Assembly: GCF_964355755.1 (NCBI RefSeq)
Contig: NC_092675.1
Span: 24,530,412 to 24,594,411 of the forward strand
DNA: 64,000 nucleotides
Direction of reading: 5' to 3'
DNA from: Antedon mediterranea
Lineage: Eukaryota; Echinodermata; Crinoidea; Comatulida; Antedonidae
In this document: positions 25,953-36,995 of the stretch, one piece after another
How the letters are laid out: every line of letters begins with the position of its first letter
How positions within the stretch are numbered: the stretch's first letter is position 1
Program-made: the position numbers and the translations under genes
The notes under the pieces: model-generated
The model's database searches: none
Seen by the model: only the letters and a program-made list of their open reading frames with translations
Told to the model about the DNA's origin: nothing

Positions 25953-26174
25953 TGTGAAAACTTGGTGTGTGAAAATATGTCTGGAGATCAAACCTGGTTA
26001 CAATACAACTTGTACAAGTTGTAACAATTTATGCAGATGTGAAAAGGTTATAAGTTTTTTTTTCCATTTGTAATTTAGTTTCGTTCTCTATCTTTCTTCA
26101 CCGCTCCCCCTGGTTCTGCCCCTGACTACTGCTTTATTTAAATAACTGTAGGTAAAAGAGCAAATACAACAAAG

Positions 26175-29100
26175 ATGGATGGAGGTGAAACAAAAGAGGT
26201 ACCAAATGCATTTTCTCAAGGTAAGTGATCTTAATTTACTGTTCTTTAAATTTGAATTAATGATGTCCGTTTTAAAATTAGAAAAATGGGATTTTTAATT
26301 TAAATGCCGATTAAGATAAGCATCACTTAAGGTAAGGTAAGCATCATCATTTTATTTTTTCTTAATTAAAAATATCCAGTTTTTTTACAATTCTTATGAA
26401 TTCTCCAGCTTATTATATCAAGCAGCCGAAATGTCTTCATATTATCTGTCAAGTGTTTTAAAGTATAATACGCTATTATTTTATTGATTACATTTTCGAA
26501 CAACTTTTTTTTAAAGAATGTTCAACACAAGCACTGTATAATTGGTTAGATGTCACAAGTGATTTTATTGAAGCTACAGAAGAACTTCAGCAAGGAGAAC
26601 TCTTTCATGATTCCAGGTTTGTTTTTCTTTTCCTTGAATGGTGTGAAATCCCCAGATCATTTGACAAATAAAACTTTGCTAAGCACCTTTATTTTTTTTT
26701 AGTTTTGGATTGTTTGAAGCAATGTCAGCAATTGAAATGATGGACCCCAAAATGGATGCTGGTATGGTTTGCCATCAAAAATGTGAAATATCAAATCTTG
26801 AACAAGGTATAGAAACGGGAAAAATTAAAATAAAGGATATTTCATTGCCGGATCAGATTGCAATCATTGATACAACATTTGCATGTTTGGTAATTTTTTT
26901 TGAATTTCTATTTCTATTTTCCACTGTAGTTGTTGCATTTAAGCTTTTTGGTCAGTCTGTCAGTTTTACTATCATTATTTTCTAATGGATTTTGCGGATT
27001 CCTCTTTCAAACTTAAGGTCAAGGAAGCCCTCCACATCACGTGGAGTAAACCTGCCTTGAACAAACAAATCTATAACTTATGTGTCACGCTTGCCATTAT
27101 GATTGTTTGTTAACTATGTTCCTGGTTGTTTTATCATGCTAATTACTTCTTCACTTACATACAATCTGTCCTATTGGTATATAAGTACTCTAGGCGTTGT
27201 TTTCTGTTCTGATAATGAGAATAGTTTCTCAAAACATGTCACATTTTAAGGCAGTTTACCTATTCATTAAATGTCTCACTATAGTTATTTAACTCATTAT
27301 TTTATCATAGGTAACTTGGCTTGAAGGACATTCATTAGCACAGACAGTATTTACAAGTCTGTATACACACAATGCAGATATCATTGAAGATCGTTGTATC
27401 AGAGCTTTCACACTCGCTATACTCAAGATGGTTGATATCATCAAGGATAAGGTCATCAGGGCTGCTGTTTATGAAGAGGTACCATTTTATTTATTTTTTA
27501 ATAAATGAGGTTGTTATCCCTGTTTTTCTACAATCCAGAAAATGTTTTCGAGACGAGTGGTCAAGTGGTTATGTCAAGACTGCAGCAAACTATAGCCAAA
27601 AAATTATGATCAAAGCGCTGCTCAACTATATTTCAGGTGGTAGAAGTGTGGTACAGTGTACACACACTCATGAATTTTAAAGAACCCATTACATGATCTT
27701 TCGGAGAAGAGTAGAGGTTTTCTTCAGTGTACTGGTGTGGATTGCAATATAAAGACTTTGTCTTAGGCTTAGATCTAAGCCCCTCGCGAAAGTCATTAAA
27801 CCAGCCTTGGCTTAGACTTCTTATTGCAATGGTCTTAAATCTAAGACCATCCTTGCTAAGGGTTTCATCTTGGGCTTAAATCTAAGACCGCTGTTAAGAC
27901 CTTATTGCAATCTGGTCCTGGACGAACAAATTAGTGCCATTTGGTGGCAGCACTTACACAAGAGGACCAATAGAGAAGAGTAACATCTGGTCTACTCCGC
28001 TGAGACCATTTGAGACAACAAAGTCTGATTTGTTTAAAGCCAGTTTAATATGCTTTTTTTTTCATTTTGTTAGGAGGACTTTCAGCCACTTTTATATGGT
28101 TTTCAATTGGCATCAAATGTAACAGAGATGCGTGTTTGTGGCATGTTGAAGGAAGTTGAAGAAGAGTACAACAAAAAGATAAAAGTAAGTTTTTATACAA
28201 GTACTTGTAGTTTTAGTTCTTAAACTCTTATTATGCATAGTGATTTAAATATTCCTTGTTTTCATAACTTATTGTAAAATTATGGGTTAAGGTGCCTGAA
28301 ATAGTAGTCCCTTTTCAGGCACCAAGGCCATAGTTGTTATTCTTTTATAAATTTAAAACTAACAAATATATGGTTATAAAAATATCACAACTTACTCAAA
28401 GTCTTGACCATTTTCTCATGTTCCTAAAAAGGGTTTCTTTTAATGTAAAACGAAAAAAAGATGATTATAATTTTACTAAAACAGTAACAATTTTTCAGAT
28501 GACAAGACCACGTCCAAATGAAAAGAAAGATGATCTTAAAGAATTACAGGTACATTTTTTCTTTGTTTTCGCACAAGCATGTAAACCTTAACTTTAACGC
28601 TATTTATATATATATATATATTTCAGCATTTTCTAGAGAGAACTATTTATTATATCATTTATTATTGACAGCATGAGCAATACACTGCAGTCTACACTAG
28701 GATCAAGGCTACTAGAATGATTTACGTCACCTTGCTAGATTTGAACAAAAAAGAGGTATGTTTAACTACATTTCAACCAAATGAATTAGATGAGCCACGC
28801 AAGAAAACAATGTGCATGTTGATATGGGAAATATATTTGGTGTTTTGTTTTATGTTTATTAAACCTGTTGCAGTGATCATTGTCATTGGTTTAAGCAACT
28901 GAATTAAAAGCCTAGTGATGTATTTATATTGAACACAATTTTTATTGTTTTATTAATATATAAACAGGTAAAGGCTGGTGTAGAGGAAGCTAAGAAACAT
29001 TTAGACCAATCATCTAGTCTCCTTTCAACCGTCAAACAATCCATAAATCTAGGAACAAATCAAATGAAAGAGTCGGACACACAACAATCGAATCCAGGTA

Positions 29101-32100
29101 GTTTGTCACTCAATTTACAAATTTATAAAAATTATAACAATCATTGATTGAAATTGATTGAGCGAAATTTACTAGTTCAAATTGTTTCTATTTTTTGCGA
29201 AGTAAAATATTGCGATCAGAGATCTGGAAATGAGCAATGATGCTTTCATGAGCACTTATGCGAATCGAAAAGCTCAGCAGTCATGTGAGGAACATAAATG
29301 TCACAGCTATTCGTTCATGTAGTGGAAAGAGAGTAGGCGATTGTTTTCTCTTTGAAACGTTGGATTCGCGCGAACAAATTCGTCTAGTGGAAAATCGGCT
29401 TAAAATGAAATGAGAACCATCTCATAGTGTAAACCTTTTGTTTTTATAATCTTTATATTGCAGATATATCCACTGTAATGGGCTTTGAACCTCTTGTTAA
29501 TCAGCGGTTACTGCCACCAACGTTTCCAAGGTATACAAAGATAGTGGGACGTCTAGAAGCTATAGAATATCTTATAAAACTCATTGAACGATTAAAGAAA
29601 GTTTGCCAAGTTACAAATCAAGGAAACTTTCAGGCTATAATGGTGAGTAGACACAGCTTAAAGATGTAATGTCCCCCTGAAAAAATATTGTTTTAAATTT
29701 TTTGTTTTCGAATATGCCATTTTAATGTCACATAATAGTTATTCACTTTGACCAAAAATAAGACCAAAACAAAAAAAAATTTACCTGAAAAATCTGTAAT
29801 TTAAAGCAAAAGAAAAAACAGTCAAATTGGCTGCCAACCAATGGGTTTTTGGTTGAATTTAACTGTTTATTTTGTCTTTTTATAACTGACAACATTCTTT
29901 TCCGGTTTTTTTTTCTAGTGAAGTGATTAACTTTGTTAAAACTACTGTACAAAGTCAGATTTTATTCATTTTCATTTTTAATGTGTTTTGGGGACAATAC
30001 ATCTTTAAACAATCTATTTAGATTTAAGTACAATTTTGAAGCATGTGTGACTTTCTATACAGATATGAAGTATTAATTAACGTTGAATTCACGTTGCATA
30101 TAGTTTTCCATTGAATTTTTAGTTAAGAGTGTTTTTAGTTAGTTCAGTTAACAGATTTTCTGTTGAACAAAAATGTTACCAAATCGGCTAAAAGCCTGAT
30201 CAACTTTGTCTATGGACATTATTCAAAATGTTTTTGTTTTTTCTCTAAGGATTTTTTTATTGACTTCAGCAAAGAGTGTCCGTGTATTCTGTCACGATCA
30301 ATACTTCAGCTAATCTTCCTTCCATTCAATAACAAACGTGTGTTTGCTGTTGAACTGATACAAGATTCAATCAAAGATTATCTCCGTACACACATGTGTT
30401 TCCCCATCTTTTTAACGCGTCATCCATTATTTAGCAATCAACAAGCTAAGGAACACATTGATGCTTTTTTAAACCGAGCTGTAAGGGTACGTAGTTATTG
30501 TTTAGAAATTTGCCTTCAATTTAAAATGTAAAAAAATCATTGAGAAACACTTTTATTATAAGGCTGAGTAGCTTTACCAAGAATTGAAGAACATTGGCTG
30601 TAATGACCGTCAAGTGAGCGGTTTTAGTAACTGGGCATTATACTACACATTACGTACAATTATACAGTATACAGGATACAATGTAAACACAGGTTCTTTG
30701 AATACTGAATAAAACTATATAAAATAAATATATAAAATTTCTTACAGTCATAGGAAGCAAACTAATCTGTAATGTACATAATTTATTGTGTAGAAATTCA
30801 AAACACAATTTCAAAGTGAATACAGTATTCAATTTGCCAACATTTGCTCAATTTAGTGTTGAGTAACTGTTGCAAAAATAAATTTCCTAATTATATTTGT
30901 TTTTTATTGTACGCTTTATTGCTCTTTTACTCTCATGTAGCCTATTTGTCAACTAATGCAAGTTCATGGTCACAATCGTGCACGTCAACGTGAAAAACTA
31001 GCTCATGCTCTCGAGGAACTATCCACATTACAGGACGAAGTAAGCCAATTAAGTTTATATTGTTTGAAAGTTTGCGGTACATCACATAAATAGTTCTGAA
31101 AAGAACTGTTGAGTTTCTCACTTTTTGACCAATATGATTTGATCATCGTCTAAGTTTGTTTAAAAAAATTATCCTGCGTATTTAAATTCACATAAAGTCT
31201 GCCCCTTCCATCTTGTCAACAATTCACATTTATTAATATGCCTGACAAGACATACTTCACATGACTGTAAAAAACTTTTATTATTAGGCTGAACAGCTTG
31301 ACCAAGAATTGAAGAACATTGGTCGTAACGACCGTCAAGTGAGCGGTTTTAGTAACTGGGCATTATACTACACATTACGTACAATGATACAGTATATGCA
31401 GCTAGGGTTTGAGTTGGAACTGTATGCTGTACATGAATATCATTACATCTATTGGTGAGGAATCAAATCTGTAAAAAAAGCTGTATATAAAATTACAACC
31501 CGAACAGAATTCTATGCAAATGCTTATTTTTTTTTTCATTTTTCATAATTAGGTATCTGTCTGAATTCCTGTACAAATGGTTGGAATCAACACTGAGACG
31601 CTTAGAAGTCATGCTGCAAGAAAAAGAATCCCACACTGATCAAACGCAGAAGTCGCGTATAAATCGGAAGAAAGCTAAAAGGAAAAAGAGTCGTCCAATC
31701 GATCGTGAGATGACGTTAGTAGAAGCATTCCAAGCTATGACCTGTGGTTACTACAAGGTAACAATTGTTGCTGTTATATCGCTCATATCCCCAAAGAACA
31801 TAATTTTATAGGACGCAAAATCTTCTTTCTTTTTTCTCTCTCTTTTTTTGCTTGTAAATGTGCAATGAATCAGATAAATACCATAATAAATATTTTGAAT
31901 TATTACTAAAAGCGTAAAAGTAACTCAATTTCAGCAAAAAAAAATAGATTTTGGAAACAACGCTATGTTTTCTTTATTATATAACATAATTATTTTATTT
32001 CATTAATAAATTATGTATACCTATACTTTTGATTTTTTTTGGTCTTTTTTACATAGCTGGATACAATTTTATGTTTCTATATCATGTCAAAATATGTTTT

Positions 32101-32801
32101 CATTTTTAAAGGCTATGATTGGTTTCAAGATGTCTCGTAAACTTATTCAACCAAACTGCGATTTTGATCAAGAACGAATCCGCTACGAGCATCGTTTATC
32201 TGCATTTACAGTCATAATGACTCCTCCTCCTGTTCAATACGAACACTTTTTAGAAATGACGAATCCGTCTAAATACCACCACATGCCAACTTCTACTAAC
32301 TTCTTCCAGATGGCTCAACAAGAATTCCAAATGGCATGGAAACGATTTGAAAGTGTCTCAAGCCCAACAGAAGAAGTAAGTAGATTATTTTTGTAAATCC
32401 ACCCACAGCCCTTTAATATGTATGCAATGGTATATTATTTGATATTATGTAACACCTAAATAAATTCCTGCAATTTGATTGGACGATTGTGGGTTCAAAT
32501 ATAACTTTTCATCATTCACCTCATGCCATTATTTGTACCATTACACTCATAAACATTCATTATTTGTATATTATAACACTTTTGTATCCTTGCTAGAAGA
32601 ATTGTTTTTCCATACAAAAAAAAATGGGAAAAAAGTACTATATTGTTTCTTTTATTTTTGTTATAGATGATTATCCTTGGGAAAATAGCAAAGAGAAATC
32701 ATGTTGTTGTCAAACTACTTGCCAGTGGAAAAATGTCATCAAATCCACCTGAATTTGATTTTTCCAGTCATTCTACTTATCCAATCATAAAACTAAAATG
32801 A
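26175..32801 (+). CDS. NAA35: NatC N-terminal acetyltransferase auxiliary subunit NAA35 (Mak10)
   Basis: Fifteen exons join in frame into 720 residues (human about 725): 26175-26220, 26517-26616, 26703-26889, 27311-27478, 28074-28184, 28499-28549, 28672-28755, 28968-29097, 29464-29642, 30250-30486, 30941-31039, 31288-31454, 31553-31757, 32112-32375, 32667-32801 (TGA). Diagnostic segments are [18 protein letters not shown] (about 53-70), [19 protein letters not shown] (298-316), [12 protein letters not shown] (about 440-451), a basic stretch [11 protein letters not shown] before [12 protein letters not shown], and [16 protein letters not shown] at the C-terminus. NAA35 is the non-catalytic subunit that anchors the NAA30/NAA38 complex to ribosomes; NatC acetylates nascent N-termini such as Met-Leu and Met-Ile in the cytosol. 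Introns hold a SINE remnant, MITEs, a dispersed repeat and a broken copy of exon 12. The start is the first ATG, with exon 1 ending at a consensus donor. Confidence 0.96.
27122..27295. repeat. Dispersed repeat, copy 2
   Basis: Matches 418-600 in the same orientation. It ends about 15 bp before the acceptor of NAA35 exon 4, so its 3' end lies next to that intron's acceptor region. Confidence 0.7.
27630..27735 (+). mobile_element. Diverged fragment of the tRNA-derived SINE
   Basis: The words tttaaagaaccca and atctttcggagaagagtag followed by gtgtactggtg match the body of the SINE at 46401-46702 (ctttaaagaacctagtacat, cgagacgagtagggggtt). It is in NAA35 intron 4. A more degenerate head may extend to about 27545. 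Confidence 0.5.
27739..27916. mobile_element. 178-bp MITE in NAA35 intron 4
   Basis: The left end ggattgcaatataaagactt and the right end gaccttattgcaatctggtc are inverted. Four internal copies of the (ta)gatctaag / cttagatttaag word, in both orientations, make further stems. No coding capacity. Confidence 0.6.
29658..30008. mobile_element. MITE of the TTAAAGATGTATTGTCCC family, copy 1
   Basis: The 351-bp element in NAA35 intron 9 begins TTAAAGATGTAATGTCCCCC and ends GGGGACAATACATCTTTAA. The same termini bound 59464-59987. It starts 16 bp beyond the exon 9 donor. Confidence 0.8.
30548..30672 (+). pseudogene. Broken copy of NAA35 exon 12 in intron 10
   Basis: The segment repeats the end of intron 11 and the first ~107 bp of exon 12 (31273-31398), with about 7 differences over the exon part. 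The acceptor AG is kept (attataag), but the third codon is TAG (30569-30571), where the true exon has CAG, so splicing it in would stop translation. The copy breaks off inside the exon near 30672 and has no matching donor. It is a partial tandem duplication about 727 bp upstream of the source and appears recent from the small divergence. Confidence 0.9.
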
Positions 32802-33457
32802 TTTATTCATGAATCTACACCATAGAAAACTAATTGAAGTTACTATACATGGTTCTGAGATTTGAGATTCAATTCATTAAAATATATATGAATTGTAAAC
32901 AAAACCAATCTGGCCATGTTGTTTTACGTGGCTGATTTTAAAAAAGTATGTGAAAAAATGTGTAAAAACAATTTACAAAAATAGCAGTAAGCACCTCTTA
33001 CAATCTTAATTAGTGTAAGTAAATCTTAACACATTTTATTTAAATTTTTATTACCTAAAATGTCAATAGAGAGTGTTTTTTTACCTCATAGGGGCTCAGC
33101 GAGTACAATCAAAACGAATACGAGGAATTTATTAAGCATTAGGTCAGAGAATGTTGACTGACTACAAGTTTACTGATCAGTGTATGCATCACATGATGCA
33201 TATAAATTAATTTTAGATACAGAATTAAAATTAACTGTGCACACCATGGAATTAAAATACTTGGTACATCCTGTCAGTAATCTTACATCCTGTTAATGTT
33301 CAAGTGTTTTACAGTGAGTGAGCCAACAGTTTGTAATTTACTCAATATAAAAAATATTAAAAAGTAAATAAATTAACAACCATAAAGAGTGACAGTTTAG
33401 GTTTTTATTGAAAAATGTCATCATTTGCAGTTAATATTACAAGTTTATTGAAAATGA

Positions 33458-33733
33458 ATAAAGGCCTTTTTATACAACGAACGATAAAGTGAAAAATACA
33501 TTTATTTAGAAAGATAACAAAATTAGAAAAGTTCTTTGAACTACTGTATAGAAGAGAATGATAGTATTCCTCTTACTAATCATGATTGGACTTGTGAAAT
33601 ATAATTTTTATCAAAGATAGCATAAATGATTATCCTAATAGTTTTAGATGAAAATGTTATCTTTTTCTGTAGGAAAATGTATGTTTATTATCTATCGTCG
33701 ATTCTTATCATCCTAGTATAAATGGACATTTGA
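33458..33733. mobile_element. Inverted-repeat MITE, copy 2
   Basis: Shares ttatcaaagatagcataaat, gattatccta and end words aaaggcc ... atcgtcgattcttatcatcc with 9156-9516. It is shorter (about 275 bp) and its terminal repeats have decayed. Confidence 0.65.
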
Positions 33734-34164
33734 AGTGTGTAAAAGCTTAGTTTGAACCTGCATGTACTACAATGTATATCCTGTGGCTTAACAAGTTCAA
33801 AGTGCAATTGGATACAAAGGATGTCTTGACTAAACAACAAGTATTATTTACCAGGATGTAAACAACTAAGTTGTATGTATGACATACCATATGAAGAGCA
33901 AAACAGAATCCTGTAAATTATATGAACAATTTGTACATTAAGCTTTATTGTATGAGTCATTCATTACTCCATGGTCATTCAAAGGTGATTGACACGGATA
34001 ACAAATACTGTACAGTATAATATAATATAAACAAAGGGTAGTATAGACACAGTTCCTGTTTACAAAGCAGTATTATTCTACAATGCACATTAATATGGAC
34101 TTCATTCCAATTCTTTGAAAAACAAACACAAACAATAAAATAGAATAAATAACAGAACAGTATG

Positions 34165-34425
34165 TGGCGAGTGAGTGGCTGAGCGGTTAAGACAGTGGAA
34201 CTGTAGTACATAGTCATAACATGGGCAAGGGGGCGAGGCTCACTCGCTCCATGGTTCTGTCTTCTCGGATAAGGACTATAAACTGCAGTCCAGTGTACAT
34301 ATATTGCTCATTTGCACTAAACCTAGTTTTTTTTTTAGATGAGTAGGGGGGTTATCCCTGTGTACTAGTACCCACACACACGCGCAGCCATTGTCGCATA
34401 ACTGAAGAGGTCACCTAGTATAAGG
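34165..34425 (+). mobile_element. tRNA-derived SINE, copy 1
   Basis: The head GAGTGGCTGAGCGGTTAAGA and a degraded B box (gggggcgaggctcactc) resemble a type II (Leu/Ser-like) tRNA. The body words ttctcggataaggactataa and gtccagtgtaca are shared with 46401-46702. It is intergenic. Confidence 0.75.
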
Positions 34426-36995
34426 AATAAATAATCTATTTTTGATAGCCTTTAATATTACACATTAGCACTCTCCTGGATCCGCCCCTGTGATCCATAA
34501 GCATATGTAGTAAGAATCGTTTGACAGAAGGCACAGACACTGTAACATTGCCAGTTTATCTTTTATTAAATGCTTATAAATTTTTTTCTTTTTATACTAC
34601 ATGCATGAAAAGGATGTAAAATTGGATGAAGAGTTGTATTGTCTTTGGTAATGAGTTATTTATCATACTGTATAGGCTATTGTTTTGGATGTATAAATAA
34701 CATTTGGTAGAAAGCATTCACATCTCTGCAATCAAGCTTTTAAAAGCTACTGTTCAAATTATTTTACTATGAAAATTACTGGTCCCTGTCCTGTATCTGG
34801 CAGTAAACTATTTTTTGTGTACATTATTATATAGATCCGTATATTTACAAAATAGAAAATCATATGGCAAATTATTATCGAAAGTGACTGAATATCAATA
34901 TAAGTAAAACCTTTATTAAAACATACCAAGTGGTATCATAACAACAACTATAATGTTTGTTTACCTTGAAGTAGCATTGAGTCAGGGAGCGAAGTTAATA
35001 ATTGTTCAGATGTTTGTCCTACTCTGACGTCATTGTACTTTATACTAATTATTTCAGTATGCATTGCCATATATAGAAAGATACAGCACAGAGACCAGTA
35101 CTTTGCTTATACAATAATTGTAACATAATGGTAGCTTTTAATCACACTCGGTATTCTCACATTTACTTAATAGTATAAAGTACATTCACCTCAAAGTAGG
35201 GCACAAATCTGATCAATCAAATGATGTTTGTCTGTAATATATCTACATCTAGGCCTATTGGGTTTATTCAATCAGTGGTTTATCAATTGAATAATCAAAA
35301 AGCACATCATGCCAGATGCTTGAAACTTAATTTTTTACAAAAGTTTTCAAATCGAATATGCCAATCAAGTTTTGCTATGCATCTAAATCTGTCTTCAAAG
35401 TTCAGTAAAGTCTGTTATGTTAGACCAGGGAAGAGCGAGATCTCACTTCCCCATGTTACAGATACAATATGAACACATATGTGTGGATATCCACTGCAAT
35501 CAAGATTAGTCTAATTGAACAACAAATGTATACTAAATTATATTAAAAATTAGACCAATTTAATTAAAATATTTTCTTATAAGTGTATAAATTGCAATAC
35601 ATGTTTACAAATTATATATATATATATATATACAATATCTATATTATTAATTTTAAATGAATGTGAAAATCTGTGAAAAAAACAAAATGTTTTATATGCT
35701 TTTATGCATTAGTCTAAGCTTAAAGTGTAGCTCCTGTCGCCATGGGTCCATGGAGGGCCTAATTCTCAATTTCCAGTTAATAGAAACCTTTACATAATGG
35801 GGCCCATATTGTTTACCACGTTATTAATGAAAGCTCCACTGTATATATTGATGACAATTTGCTTATTGTTATAAATGGACACAAATGTGAATATAAATGT
35901 AACAATGTCATACCTCCACACAGTTTAGTTACAACTGGCATCATTTTGTATACATGTTTCTTTAATTTTTTTTTTTTAGTAACTGCAAAATGACAGGAAA
36001 TAAAAAAGCTATTCAACCGGCCCTACTAAACACCACATGCACCAAATGCCGCACAATGCTATACCAAAAAGTACCACAAATTCCAGCTCAATACTACAAC
36101 TAATAAGGGAGGAGTAGTACTGTATAAATCGCACTTTTTACTCGATAGTCTCCAGATGGAAGGAGAAGATGAGAGAGTACTAGACTCGGGTACCCCAAGT
36201 AAAAAATATGATGTTGATTATTTAGGGGTTATGTTGATAAGAGTACTATTAGTACATAGGATTTAGAGTTAGGCATGTGTGGTACTATTTTGTTCAAGGC
36301 TTTCTTTAAAAATATCATATCAATATGGAGTTGAATACTTCATATTGCAATTCCACATAAACATGAGTCTGCAATCACACCAGTTACACATTTAAGATGT
36401 ACTTAACGCAGATATACAATATAAGAAATGCACTAAAAGACCATCTTGATAGTTCAATGCTACATCCAGAAGAATCTAAAAAGAAACAAATACAAAAGAG
36501 TTTTAATAACAATTAACCATTAATATGATTGGATGGTATTAATCTTCATCCAGGAAAAAAATCGTATACACGTATACACTGTAGTATAGTGAGAAATTAT
36601 GAAGAAGGTTAGTTGAAGTTAATATTAGTATTTATATGCAATGGTATGGGCCTCGGCATCAGATGCAATTGATGCAGGTTGTCTCTAGATGTGATACTAC
36701 ACAAGAATCGGTTGTGTGTTTACTAGATCGCTTTTGTACTGTACCTTTACAATATGCTAGAGCCTTCAGGTGTCACAGTCTGCTATATCAGAATCATAAA
36801 TCATAATAATAAATTTATGGTCTCTCTCCATAGTGGAATGCTGATTATTGATTTTATTGCATCACTGGTGTAGTAGTACCTCTATGGTTTTACCATTGTT
36901 CGATCAGAAGCCAGATTTACAAATATTGAATACACCCATGCTGTGTGCAATAGAAACAGTTTGGCTACTAATGTAAACTAAATGAATATACTTAC

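Larger units (their letters stand above)
24584..26174. promoter_or_regulatory. Shared upstream region of ELL and NAA35
   Basis: The 1.59 kb between the two divergent start codons should hold both promoters. It contains a dense AGGCCTAGG/GCTAGCTAGG block at 24890-25130 and again at 25715-25760, a 554-bp MITE at 25144-25697, and a 60-bp palindrome at 25893-25952. An untranslated first exon for NAA35 is possible. No TATA box or other core element can be assigned with confidence. Confidence 0.5.
32802..36995. other. Intergenic region between NAA35 and the Ig-domain gene
   Basis: The left part holds the NAA35 3' UTR, with possible poly(A) signals near 33365 and 33456. A MITE lies at 33458-33733 and a tRNA-derived SINE at 34165-34425; an (AT)n run lies near 35616-35632. 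The right part may contain unresolved 3' exons of the minus-strand Ig gene. One weak candidate is 35988-35923, with acceptor ttttgcag and a lysine-rich translation, but it is not included. Confidence 0.45.

Noticed and set aside
35923-35988. Possible further exon of the Ig gene with a lysine-rich translation
   Set aside because: The acceptor and phase fit, but the lysines come from a poly(A)-like run and there is no membrane segment before it.
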